Assembly: GCF_001936615.1 (NCBI RefSeq)
Contig: NZ_MLBF01000011.1
Location: forward strand, 56,953 to 120,952
Direction of reading: 5' to 3'
Source of the DNA: Desulfosporosinus metallidurans
Lineage (GTDB): Bacteria > Bacillota > Desulfitobacteriia > Desulfitobacteriales > Desulfitobacteriaceae
Length of the DNA stretch: 64,000 nt
The notes under the pieces are model-generated. The model had not been told where the DNA came from. It worked only from the letters and a program-made list of their open reading frames with translations, and ran no database searches. This document shows positions 8,106 to 16,565 of this stretch, piece after piece. The stretch's first letter is position 1. Every line of letters begins with the position of its first letter. A program made the position numbers and the translations under genes.

Positions 8106-8450
8106 ATGAAAGATTTATTCAGAAACTTTTTATCAACACTCTCTCCCCCCGAAAAACCGCTGCTCAGCGAAGCGGAACGCTTGATCGCAGAAATTGAAGA
8201 AGCCAAGGAAAAAATGGAATACGCTTGGAGCCGTCTTGATGACGCAGCCCCAGAGTACGTTGAAATCACCGTTCTTGAGATCCTCGTTTTAGAGACTCAG
8301 TATAGCTTACTTAATAGACGTTACCGCTTACTTCAGGGCATCAGGGAAGAATCCCCCCAGCTTCAGAGCCATGCCTTCTATAAGGCTTTCTTCCCCCAAA
8401 CTGCCGAAATTCCCTCTTCAGAAACCCCTCAATTAATATCTCCCAACTAA
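8106..8450 (+). CDS. DUF2508/YaaL-like helical protein
   Basis: This 114-residue soluble protein is mostly two long helices: AERLIAEIEEAKEKMEYAW, then EYVEITVLEILVLETQYSLLNRRYRLLQ. Spacing and pattern match DUF2508 (YaaL) proteins of Firmicutes, which have no assigned biochemical role. The C-terminal 35 residues are Pro/Ser-rich and unlike the family core. A GAGGTGAG ribosome site precedes the ATG, and a strong terminator follows 22 bases after the stop. Confidence 0.5.
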   Translation: MKDLFRNFLSTLSPPEKPLLSEAERLIAEIEEAKEKMEYAWSRLDDAAPEYVEITVLEILVLETQYSLLNRRYRLLQGIREESPQLQSHAFYKAFFPQTAEIPSSETPQLISPN

Positions 8451-8472
8451 ACAACCCATTCATAAACCTAGC

Positions 8473-8511
8473 GAAAGACCAAACACTCGTTAAAGTGTTT
8501 GGTCTTTCTTT
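8473..8511. terminator. Rho-independent terminator between convergent genes
   Basis: A perfect 15-bp stem (8473-8487 with 8494-8508) with a six-base loop is followed by a short T-rich tail on the plus strand. It lies between the DUF2508-like gene and the converging TetR gene and can serve both. Confidence 0.85.
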
Positions 8512-8529
8512 CATCATTCAAGCCTTTCA

Positions 8530-9115
8530 TCATTTTAAGCCTTTCATTACGACATCTACGATACCCTGATGATCGATTTCCGCCAAGGGGCGCTGATCAA
8601 CAAATACCCGTTGCTTACAGAACTCATCGAGGGTACCCATAATACAAAAGGTGGCTAGCTCGTCATCAAGGTCAGCTCGTAACTCCCCTTGGGCTTGAGC
8701 AGCTTTAACCATCAAGTCGTAATGCCCTCTGATCGCCTCTTGTCCTGCCAGAAAGTGAACACGCAGCTCTTCAGAAAGCAGATTGATCTGCATTGCTATT
8801 TGAACGATATCCATATGGTCGATCAGAAACTCCGCGTTATAGTGTGAGCAGTTCAAGAGCTTATCCGTAATGGTCTTCCCTTGGTCCATTGCTTCCTTCA
8901 GTCCAAGGCGAAATTCCTCCATACTGAACTTAAGCATTTCTTCAAAGAGCCGCTCCTTGCTTGCAAAGTACTCGTAAATCGTACCCTTGCCAATCCCGGC
9001 TTCTTTGGCGATATACTCCATCTTCGCGCCATCGACGCCATGCTTCGAAAAAACCCGAATCGCAGCGTTAATGATGTCAGTCCATTTTTCCTCTCGGGTC
9101 CCCGTGGCCCTTCAT
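8530..9115 (-). CDS. TetR-family regulator, probably frameshifted at its start
   Basis: The frame encodes a normal TetR helix-turn-helix (EYIAKEAGIGKGTIYEYFASK) and a ligand-binding domain ending in VMKGLK. The family's first helix is also encoded (EEKWTDIINAAIRVFSKHG), but upstream of the first in-frame ATG at 9021. The open frame reaches 9111 without any ATG, GTG or TTG. An ATG at 9115-9113, directly abutting an AAAGGAG site, is in another frame. Removing one G from the four-G run at 9100-9103 would join it to the domain. It is the last gene of the fusion-protein/pump operon, so it probably represses that operon. Starting at 9021 would lose helix 1. The cause may be mutation, sequencing error or a non-standard start. 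Confidence 0.8.
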
Positions 9116-9125
9116 CTCCTTTAAT

Positions 9126-12100
9126 TTAAACAGAATGTGTCTTCGAGTTGGTCAGCTTTTGCTCCCTTTTAGCCCCTCGCTTTTTCTTCCTCGAATCCCT
9201 GATGTCTTCAAAAATCGTATAAATAACTGGTACAAGTAACAAGGTCGACACCGTGGAGAGCGAAAGTCCAAAAATAACCACCATCGCCATCGGAGCCATG
9301 GTTTCTGAACCTTCACCAAATCCTAAGGCCATCGGAATAAGCCCTAACACGGTTGCCAGGGAGGTCATAACAATCGGTCGCAAGCGAATAGGCCCAGCGT
9401 TTTCGATGGCCTCTTCCCGTTCCTCTCCCCGTTCTCGTCGTTTATTGATGTAATCCACCAGGACAATGGCATTACTCACGACAATCCCGATTAAGAGAAT
9501 TAACCCAATAATCGAAGGTACACTCAGTGTCTTGTGGGTGATAAAGAGTCCCAGCATGCCCCCTGAGAATCCCATGGGCAACGATAAGATAATGGTAAAG
9601 GGGTGTAACAAGGATTCAAACTGAGAAGCCAGGATCATATAGACGAGCAGAATGGCCAGAACCATCGCAAGGCCTAAGTCCTTAAACGAATCCACCTGTT
9701 GTTTATTTTGCCCTCCCATCTCATACGTATACCCCGCGGGCATAGAATACCCTTTTAATTTACTCTCAATATCTGTCGTGACACTTTTTAGATCTCGATT
9801 CATGATCTGACTGGTAATGTGGACCACGCGAGTCTGCTCCGTGCGGTCAATCATCACTGGACCGCGGTCGAGCGAGACCTTAGCCACTTGACTGAGCGGA
9901 ACGGTAATCCCTAAGGACGTGGGAATGGGAGTCTGTTCTAAGTTGGCCAGACTCGTCTTAAACGTCTCGTCTCCACTCAACACGACGTCAATTTCTTTGC
10001 CTTCATAACGATAGCTCGTCGCAGTGGTTCCCGAAATGGTCGCCTTAACCGCCTGAGAAATCTGACCGGCTGTCAATCCGAATTGCGCAGCATTAGGACG
10101 GTTAATCTGAATTAGAACTTCAGGTATCCCTTCACTCATGCTTGTCTTAACTTCACGGGTCCCATCGACCGAGGCCACACTACTCTGGAAATCCAGCCCT
10201 ATCTTTTTCAGCTGAGTGAGATCGTCTCCCTTAACCGCAATGTCAATCGGAGTTGTGGCACCACCCATGGACATGGTATCTGTCACTGTCACACTGATCT
10301 CAGCACCTGCGAGATCTTTAGTGAGGGTACGGATCTCATCGGCTACCTGACCGACGCTTCGTTGCCGGGACTTTAGATCCGTCAATTGAACGTTGATCGT
10401 CGCGTTATTCGGGTTGTCCCCCCCAATCGATAAACCCCCACTGGTTCCGATTTGGGTAAAGACGCTTTTAACCTCTTTAATCCCTTCAAGCTTCTTCTCG
10501 ATTTGCACCACCGTGCTGTCGGTATCTTGAAGTTTCGCTCCGTCCGGAAGGGTTACCTTAACACTTAATTGCCCGACATCGGTAACAGGCATAAATTCTG
10601 CCCCTAACTTAAGTGTGGAGGCCCCCGAGAGAACAAAGATCAGAATAGAGATCCCAACGACAATCTTGCGATGGTGGAGTCCGTAATGAAGAAATTTTCG
10701 ATAACTTGCTTCCACCCGCCCAAAAAGCTGGTCAAACCACCGACTAAAGCGGTCAACCACTCCAATAACCCCTCTACGACCTTCGGGGATCCCCTCCGCT
10801 TTCAAGATCTTGGCCGAAAGTGCCGGTACTAAGGTCAGTGAAACAAGGAGGGAAGCCCCTAGAGATATACTCACAGTCAGAGCCAACTCCCTGAAAATCG
10901 TAGCCACAACCCCTTGGACAAAGACGATGGGGAGAAAGACGGAAACCGTGGTCAAGGTCGAAGCGAAAATGGCCATCCCGACCTCTGACACCCCTTTAGT
11001 CGCTGCCTCCACCTTGGAATAGCCGGCCTTCCGATGGCGATGGATATTTTCCAAGGCCACGATATTATCGTCGACCAGACGCCCCATGGCTAAAGAGAGC
11101 CCCCCTAGGGTCATCATGTTAATCGTTATACCCGTAAAATAAAGGACGGCAAAGGTCGCCATCATGGCGATCGGAATGGCCGTGGCCGTGATGAAGGTCG
11201 TTCGAATGTTGTGGAAGAAGAGGAAGAGCACCACGATCGCTAAGAGTCCGCCCAAAAGTGCCTCGTTTTCCACGGTTTTAATGGATTGCTTAATGGAGGT
11301 GGACTGATCCATGACGGTATCTATTTTTAGATCCGGATAATCCTTCTTGAATTTTTGCACAGCGAGACTGACATCATTGGCGACTTGGACCGTATTCGTT
11401 CCAGATTGTTTTTGAATCGAAATACTGATACTTGGTTCCCCGTTAGTTTTGGAAATGGCGGTGATTTCTTTATGGTTTAAGCTGACATCCGCTACATCCT
11501 TCAGTCGGATTTGCCCTCCTGAGGCCAAGGGAATCAACAGCTCTTTAATTTCATCGACAGACTGGAATTCTCCGGTCGTCCGAATCGTTAACTTTTGGGT
11601 TCCTTTTTGAACCTGCCCCCCAGGAGAATTGAGATTTTCCGCTCCAATAATCTGGGCTAGAGAACTAATGGTTAGCCCATACCCTTTCATTTTTTCTTGA
11701 TGCGTTTGAATCTCTACCTGATTCACATACCCCCCGGCCACCGTGACCGAAGCCGCCCCTGCAACACGTTCAAGCTGGGGTTTAAGCGTATCCTCAGCAA
11801 TGGACTGCAGCTTAGCAAGATCCGCATTTTTAGCGGAAAGGGATAATTGAACAACCGGCATCATGCCTAAATCAATTTTCATGACCATCGGCGCCCCTAC
11901 ATCGGAGGGGAAATTACGCTTAACCAGATCAATCTTTTCCCGCATTTGAAGAGTCGCAAAGTTCATGTCTGTCCCATTTTTGAACTGAGCGATAACAATC
12001 GAACGCCCCTCCGTCGTTGTGGAGTTGACCTTATCGATATTTTCTATGGTGGAGACAGCCCCTTCTAGGGGATTGGTAATAATCTTCTCGATTTCTTGGG

Positions 12101-12266
12101 GGCCCACCCCTGTATAATCGGTCACCACAATGGCCACCGGAATATCCATTTTGGGCAAGAGATCGACTGGCAAACGGGAAAGAGAGATGCTCCCTAAAAG
12201 AATGATGATTAGCATCACCATAATGATAGTGACTGGGCGCTTGACAGAGACTTCCGCTAACTTCAA
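9126..12266 (-). CDS. AcrB/HAE1-type RND efflux pump
   Basis: This 1046-residue pump exchanges protons for drugs or other hydrophobic compounds. Length and pattern fit the HAE1 family: an N-terminal transmembrane helix (SVKRPVTIIMVMLIIILLG), two large extracytoplasmic porter domains, and two six-helix bundles. The paired acidic residues for proton relay are present (GRLVDDNIVALENIHRHR, about residue 400), as is the GGMLGLF stretch of the second bundle. The TTG start overlaps the stop of the fusion-protein gene by four bases. In monoderm Firmicutes such pumps (SwrC-like) act without an outer membrane. Here TolC-like proteins are also encoded. Confidence 0.94.
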   Translation of the reverse strand: MKLAEVSVKRPVTIIMVMLIIILLGSISLSRLPVDLLPKMDIPVAIVVTDYTGVGPQEIEKIITNPLEGAVSTIENIDKVNSTTTEGRSIVIAQFKNGTDMNFATLQMREKIDLVKRNFPSDVGAPMVMKIDLGMMPVVQLSLSAKNADLAKLQSIAEDTLKPQLERVAGAASVTVAGGYVNQVEIQTHQEKMKGYGLTISSLAQIIGAENLNSPGGQVQKGTQKLTIRTTGEFQSVDEIKELLIPLASGGQIRLKDVADVSLNHKEITAISKTNGEPSISISIQKQSGTNTVQVANDVSLAVQKFKKDYPDLKIDTVMDQSTSIKQSIKTVENEALLGGLLAIVVLFLFFHNIRTTFITATAIPIAMMATFAVLYFTGITINMMTLGGLSLAMGRLVDDNIVALENIHRHRKAGYSKVEAATKGVSEVGMAIFASTLTTVSVFLPIVFVQGVVATIFRELALTVSISLGASLLVSLTLVPALSAKILKAEGIPEGRRGVIGVVDRFSRWFDQLFGRVEASYRKFLHYGLHHRKIVVGISILIFVLSGASTLKLGAEFMPVTDVGQLSVKVTLPDGAKLQDTDSTVVQIEKKLEGIKEVKSVFTQIGTSGGLSIGGDNPNNATINVQLTDLKSRQRSVGQVADEIRTLTKDLAGAEISVTVTDTMSMGGATTPIDIAVKGDDLTQLKKIGLDFQSSVASVDGTREVKTSMSEGIPEVLIQINRPNAAQFGLTAGQISQAVKATISGTTATSYRYEGKEIDVVLSGDETFKTSLANLEQTPIPTSLGITVPLSQVAKVSLDRGPVMIDRTEQTRVVHITSQIMNRDLKSVTTDIESKLKGYSMPAGYTYEMGGQNKQQVDSFKDLGLAMVLAILLVYMILASQFESLLHPFTIILSLPMGFSGGMLGLFITHKTLSVPSIIGLILLIGIVVSNAIVLVDYINKRRERGEEREEAIENAGPIRLRPIVMTSLATVLGLIPMALGFGEGSETMAPMAMVVIFGLSLSTVSTLLLVPVIYTIFEDIRDSRKKKRGAKREQKLTNSKTHSV

Positions 12267-13477
12267 GACGCGTCCCCTCCCACAATCTTGACTTTGCTTC
12301 CTTCGTCGACTAGGGTCTGCCCTTTAATGATCACCTTATCATTGAGGTTTAACCCTTTGAGAATTTCAATATCCACGCCAGTGTCGAGACCTGTGACAAC
12401 CTCTTTAGAGACAGCTTTATCTCCTACCACAACATAAACGATGGTCTTACCGTTTTTAAGAACGACCGCCTCACTTTTAGTGGCCATGACATCTGCCTTC
12501 TGATCCGTTGTGAGTTCTACCTTGGCAAACATGCCTGGTTTGATCAAGCCTTCGGGATTGTTCAGTGATATTTTAAGAGGATAAAGCTGGGTTTTTGGAT
12601 CGGAAGAAGGGCTGATAGTATCGATTTTCCCGACAAAACTATTCTCAGATACTGAAGGAACCGTGACCTTCACTGCTTGATCTTTTGTGAGGCGGTTCAC
12701 CAAATTCTCCGCAACACTGAGCGAACTGTAGACACTCTGGGTATTCGTAAGCCCAATTGCCGCTTGAGCACTCGTAGCCATGTTTCCCACTTGAACATTA
12801 ACCTGTGAAACGGTTCCCTCAACAGGTGAGGTCACAGTCGCATTGTCCAAAGCCTCACGTGCTTGGGTGAGTTGGACCTGAGCCAGTTGAAGACTGCTGT
12901 CCGAAGCTTGCACTTGCAATTGTTCAATCTGACTGGCGTAGGACGCTTCTAATTCCTTGACCCCAAGCTTAGCTTGATCCAACTGCACCTGCGAGACTGC
13001 TCCGGCCTCAAAAAGGGCCTTCGTATTCGCCAAGTTCTGTTGTGCATCTGCGATCTTGGCTGATGCGAGAGTCTGCGTACGATCAAGGGATGCTTTAGCT
13101 GCACTCCAAAGTTCCTTGCTGTTCTGATATCTGGCATCCGCCAACTGATATGCATCCCTAAAATCCGTGGCATCAAGGGTGAAAAGGACATCCCCCTTTT
13201 TAACGGGGTCCCCCACGTTCACTAAGACCGACTCCACTTTACCCGGCACCTTCGGAATCACTGAAACATCCGTATCGGAAGTCACTTTCCCGCTCAAAAT
13301 TGCTGTATTAGTGAGCGTTTTCTTTCCTGCTGCTTCCACTTGTACCGGTATGTATTTATCAGCCACCACTGCCGCTACGGGCTTACTTGTGAGCCCACGT
13401 CCCACAAAAACCAGCACAACGAGTACCCCAAGTATGATCAGAGTCTTTTTTCCTGTTTTCCCAATTTTCCTCTCCAT
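12263..13477 (-). CDS. RND efflux membrane fusion protein (HlyD/AcrA family)
   Basis: The ATG at 13477 follows GGGGGAG by seven bases and is preferred to the GTG at 13492. The 404-residue product has an N-terminal membrane anchor (KKTLIILGVLVVLVFVG), a split lipoyl domain (SVIPKVPGKVESVLVNVGDP, VTSPVEGTVSQVNVQVGN), a helical hairpin between the halves (LADARYQNSKELWSAAKASL), a beta-barrel (KIDTISPSSDPKTQLYPLKI) and a membrane-proximal domain. It should link the AcrB-type pump to a partner duct protein. It is the first gene of the fusion protein, pump, TetR operon, with a promoter/operator just upstream. Confidence 0.93.
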   Translation of the reverse strand: MERKIGKTGKKTLIILGVLVVLVFVGRGLTSKPVAAVVADKYIPVQVEAAGKKTLTNTAILSGKVTSDTDVSVIPKVPGKVESVLVNVGDPVKKGDVLFTLDATDFRDAYQLADARYQNSKELWSAAKASLDRTQTLASAKIADAQQNLANTKALFEAGAVSQVQLDQAKLGVKELEASYASQIEQLQVQASDSSLQLAQVQLTQAREALDNATVTSPVEGTVSQVNVQVGNMATSAQAAIGLTNTQSVYSSLSVAENLVNRLTKDQAVKVTVPSVSENSFVGKIDTISPSSDPKTQLYPLKISLNNPEGLIKPGMFAKVELTTDQKADVMATKSEAVVLKNGKTIVYVVVGDKAVSKEVVTGLDTGVDIEILKGLNLNDKVIIKGQTLVDEGSKVKIVGGDAS

Positions 13478-13529
13478 AGCTTTCTCCCCCACCTTATTAC
13501 TTACTTAATAGAGCCCTCAAACCAAAACC

Positions 13530-13578
13530 GACCATTCGGTCACCTTCTAGTTATATATGATATTTTACTGGAAATCAA
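13530..13578 (-). promoter_or_regulatory. Promoter and TetR-type operator of the RND pump operon
   Basis: On the minus strand, -35 TTGATT (13578-13573), a 17-base spacer and -10 TATAAC (13555-13550) precede a palindrome, GACCGAATGGTC (13541-13530), placed over the expected transcription start. The same arrangement occurs at 16099-16148. The position suits repression by the TetR protein encoded at the end of the operon. Confidence 0.75.
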
Positions 13579-13601
13579 TCCCTATAATCGTCCAATAGCA
13601 C

Positions 13602-13639
13602 AAAAAGCCGGTAATCCTTAGCAGGAAAACCGGCTTTTT
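13602..13639. terminator. Terminator after the TolC-like operon
   Basis: AAAAAGCCGGT (13602-13612) pairs with ACCGGCTTTTT (13629-13639), giving a GC-capped stem with T-runs on both strands. It lies 29 bases after the second TolC-like gene and upstream of the pump promoter, so it separates the two transcription units. Confidence 0.85.
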
Positions 13640-13667
13640 AATTCCATAAAAATGTCTTAGATGCGGA

Positions 13668-14822
13668 TTAATTATCTAAGCTGTTTTGGAAATTTGCGGC
13701 TGCTGTCATGTACGCATTAATATCCTGTTGCAAGGTATACTGATCATTTAAAAGTGTGTTTTGAAGCGAAATGATGTCAAGGCTACTCGACTTGCCAACA
13801 TCTATCGTTTTCTGCATCACATTGACATTGATTTGATCGGCTTCCACGGCCAATTTATCGGCTTCAATTGTGTTTTCTAAAGATTTTAAACCATTATAGG
13901 CCGTTTTTAATTGAACTTCTTGATTAATTGGTAACGTTTCAAGTTTACCCTTCTTATCTTCAATCCCCAATTGGACTTGGTCTGCTGCTAGCGTATCATC
14001 ATAATAAAAATCGATATCATACTCAATCTGCGAAATGTCAATGTCTTCCTTATACCGTTTCAAATCATAATTGTCTTGAGTTGCCTTGGTAATCCTGCCA
14101 TAGATGTCCTTCTCATCAAATTTAGTATACTCAATTGGGTTTGATGTCAGGATGACATTCCGATTGATATCAAGTCCCACGTCTTCTTTTAGCGTAATCA
14201 TGGAAGAATTTACAGTATTCGTGATAGCCTTCACGCCTGCTTCAAGCTTAGTTTTCTGTGCATTGTAAGAATAGATCTCGGAAGGTACCTTTAAGCCAAG
14301 TTTTATCTGCAGGTTAACCTGATCTATAATGGTCTGAAGATTAGCCAACTGCTTTTTTGTGTTCTCCGCTTGCTGCTGAAGTGTCAAAATGTTTTCATAT
14401 TCATTCGTAATCTGCACCTTAAGTGCCTTTAACTGAGTATCTCTGTCGTGCTTAGCATTGTCTAAGGTCCATTGAGTTCGTTTATAGTTTAGACTTAAAT
14501 CTTTCTTACTATCTTCATCAGCAACTGGTATATTTGCATTATGCCTTGCCAAAGCCTGTTCATTTTGTTTTTCATAGATCGAAATTTTGCCGTCTGCTAA
14601 TTTCAACGTACTGTTGCTTGCTTCCATAGACTTCAAGGCGTCCTCAAGCGAAAGATTTAACGTCGAATTATCGGTTGGTGGTGTAGCCGGTTTGGCAGTA
14701 CTCGTTGAAGGAGTACCAGACGTTGGTTGAGCGACACTGTCTACTGCCAAGGTACTATGAGTAAAAAATACAATTGAAGTTGAAAGAACTAGAGCAAATA
14801 ACGTCAAATAACTCTTTTTCAA
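13668..14822 (-). CDS. TolC-like efflux-associated protein, second copy
   Basis: A TTG start follows GGAGGGG. The 384-residue product has a signal peptide (SYLTLFALVLSTSIVFFT) and a Thr/Pro/Ser-rich linker. The rest is long amphipathic helices in two similar halves (NEYENILTLQQQAENTKKQL, GLKVPSEIYSYNAQKTKLEA, then VEADQINVNVMQKTIDVG). The repeat of a helix pair with G-[LKM]-x-S in the turn is the pattern of outer membrane efflux (OEP/TolC) helices. The beta-barrel strands of true TolC are not evident, so it may be a wall-spanning or surface helical duct. It follows the first TolC-like gene by 24 bases. Confidence 0.7.
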   Translation of the reverse strand: MKKSYLTLFALVLSTSIVFFTHSTLAVDSVAQPTSGTPSTSTAKPATPPTDNSTLNLSLEDALKSMEASNSTLKLADGKISIYEKQNEQALARHNANIPVADEDSKKDLSLNYKRTQWTLDNAKHDRDTQLKALKVQITNEYENILTLQQQAENTKKQLANLQTIIDQVNLQIKLGLKVPSEIYSYNAQKTKLEAGVKAITNTVNSSMITLKEDVGLDINRNVILTSNPIEYTKFDEKDIYGRITKATQDNYDLKRYKEDIDISQIEYDIDFYYDDTLAADQVQLGIEDKKGKLETLPINQEVQLKTAYNGLKSLENTIEADKLAVEADQINVNVMQKTIDVGKSSSLDIISLQNTLLNDQYTLQQDINAYMTAAANFQNSLDN

Positions 14823-14846
14823 ACAAAACCCCTCCGTTCTTATTAG

Positions 14847-16043
14847 CTAATTTCGATTTGCTCGATTAAATTTTTCAGTCGGATTCACATTATTTTTAGA
14901 ACTGGAGCTGCTATTTAAAGAGCTGCTCAAAGAGCTTAAAATGTTTGAAGGTTGAAAACCACTGCCACATGCCGTATCCATCATAGTTTGGGCCAGCCAG
15001 GCATCTAATTCTGCATTTTTATAATTCACATCGGCTGTCGCTTTGGCCACTTTTGCATCCCCAAGTTCTTTTAAAGTGATCTGGGAATTATCATATTGAA
15101 CTTGTGCTGTTTGATAATTAAAGTTTGCCTGATCATCCAGATATTTCATAGCTTCCATGGTCTTCATCGCATATTCCAAGGCCTTGTAATTATTTGTGAT
15201 ATCCAGCTGAACATTTATTTTTGCCAGATCTAAATCGTTCTGAGCACTATCGATAGCATACTGCTGCTTCTGGACATAAAATTGAAAATCCGTCGGCAAT
15301 TCAGCCTTGCCATAGTCATATTCCTTCTTTTTGGTATCGAGCGTGCTCTGAGCATTAACTATTTCCGCTCGGTTGCCTAAGGCAATGTTGACATAGTCAT
15401 TTAAGGATTTAATCTGGGCTGCAGGAATTATGTTATTATCTTGCAGAGTATATTGCTTTGCTAAATCTTCACCCATCATATTACTGATTAACAGGGAAGC
15501 CGAGTTAACACTTTTTTGAGAACTATCGTGTCTATATTGAGATTTAAGGTAAGCAATTTCACTCAATCTAAGTTGAGATTGGGATATCATGCCTAACGAC
15601 AACTGCTGCTGAGCTTTTTTGTAATCGGCATCTAAGCTATCCATAAGACCCTTTTGAATAGTCAAAGCATAATTCGCTTTCAAAAGACCGATATAGGCTT
15701 TATATGACGATAATCGAACTGCATTGGTTGTAACGAGTTGCAAATTCGTAAATGTTGTTAAGCTATTTTGGACTTCCATGGGTTTAAGAATAATGAATTC
15801 AACGGCTTGATAAGAATTCATATAGCGCAAACCATTTCGTACACCATTAACTGCTGCTGTTATATCAGCATAATTTTTCTGCATTAGCGTTACCTGTCTA
15901 TTGACAGACTGAACGTCTTGAGAATTTTTCAAAGACTGTATGGCAACTTTTTCTATGTCAAGAGCATCATCCGCAGCCATAACAGTGTTCGTTGAAACAA
16001 GCAGCATCAAAGCGACCATTAAAATGGAAATTATTTTTTTCAC
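14847..16043 (-). CDS. TolC-like efflux-associated protein, first copy
   Basis: A GTG start sits seven bases after AAAGGAGGATT. The 398-residue product has a clear signal peptide (SILMVALMLLVSTNTVMAA) and long coiled-coil helices in two halves, with GMISQSQLRLSEIAYLKSQY and SQITLKELGDAKVAKATAD as the equivalent turn/helix elements. This is the OEP signature. The tail is Ser/Asn-rich. It shares the operator-promoter design of the pump operon, so the two TolC-like proteins and the pump are likely co-regulated and work together. How such a protein works in a monoderm is not clear. Confidence 0.72.
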   Translation of the reverse strand: MKKIISILMVALMLLVSTNTVMAADDALDIEKVAIQSLKNSQDVQSVNRQVTLMQKNYADITAAVNGVRNGLRYMNSYQAVEFIILKPMEVQNSLTTFTNLQLVTTNAVRLSSYKAYIGLLKANYALTIQKGLMDSLDADYKKAQQQLSLGMISQSQLRLSEIAYLKSQYRHDSSQKSVNSASLLISNMMGEDLAKQYTLQDNNIIPAAQIKSLNDYVNIALGNRAEIVNAQSTLDTKKKEYDYGKAELPTDFQFYVQKQQYAIDSAQNDLDLAKINVQLDITNNYKALEYAMKTMEAMKYLDDQANFNYQTAQVQYDNSQITLKELGDAKVAKATADVNYKNAELDAWLAQTMMDTACGSGFQPSNILSSLSSSLNSSSSSKNNVNPTEKFNRANRN

Positions 16044-16098
16044 ATAAATCCTCCTTTACTCATAACTCATTACTTCGATAGTGATATTATTCAGAACC

Positions 16099-16148
16099 GA
16101 CCGTTCGGTCACCCTATTATTTATACGTCAAATTTCATGAGAAATCAA
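16099..16148 (-). promoter_or_regulatory. Promoter and TetR-type operator of the TolC-like operon
   Basis: Minus-strand -35 TTGATT (16148-16143), a 17-base spacer and -10 TATAAA (16125-16120) are followed by GACCGAACGGTC (16110-16099), a palindrome with only its central two bases unpaired. Element order, spacing and operator position match those at 13530-13578. This is strong internal evidence for one regulator controlling both units. Confidence 0.77.
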
Positions 16149-16190
16149 TCCCTTAAGCACGCCCACGAAACAATAATTTTGCGAATCATT

Positions 16191-16517
16191 TTACTTTCGA
16201 ACCTCTCTCCATAATTCCCGAACTTGTTTCACTGCCTCCATGAAAACGGCAACCAAGCGAATAGGATTCTTTCTCATCTCCTCCAGACTGACGGCCACTT
16301 GGCTCACCGTGCCTCCCACCTGATCACTTGTCTGTCTCACAAGGTTGGTCACAGCCTGCACATCCTCAAGCATATACGGCAAATGAGTGTTTAAATCCTG
16401 AATTGTTTGCTTCGCCTCATCCGTGAGTTTCCGGATTGAACGAATCCAAAACGTTAACTCAAGGCCGAGCACTCCCAGAATAATGGTAGCTACAAGAGCA
16501 CACACCTCATAGACCAT
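16191..16517 (-). CDS. DUF948-like membrane-anchored protein
   Basis: The ATG at 16517 follows GGAGGGG. The 108-residue product has an N-terminal membrane helix (VCALVATIILGVLGLELTFW) followed by a long helical region (LTDEAKQTIQDLNTHLPYML, VTNLVRQTSDQVGGTVSQVA). This is the layout of DUF948 (YtxG-like) general-stress-type proteins, whose biochemical role is unknown. It lies 48 bases downstream of the S41 protease gene and may share its transcript. Confidence 0.6.
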   Translation of the reverse strand: MVYEVCALVATIILGVLGLELTFWIRSIRKLTDEAKQTIQDLNTHLPYMLEDVQAVTNLVRQTSDQVGGTVSQVAVSLEEMRKNPIRLVAVFMEAVKQVRELWREVRK

Positions 16518-16565
16518 AGATTCCCCTCCACTTATCATCCTCAAATTTGATCACTGCCGTTTATT

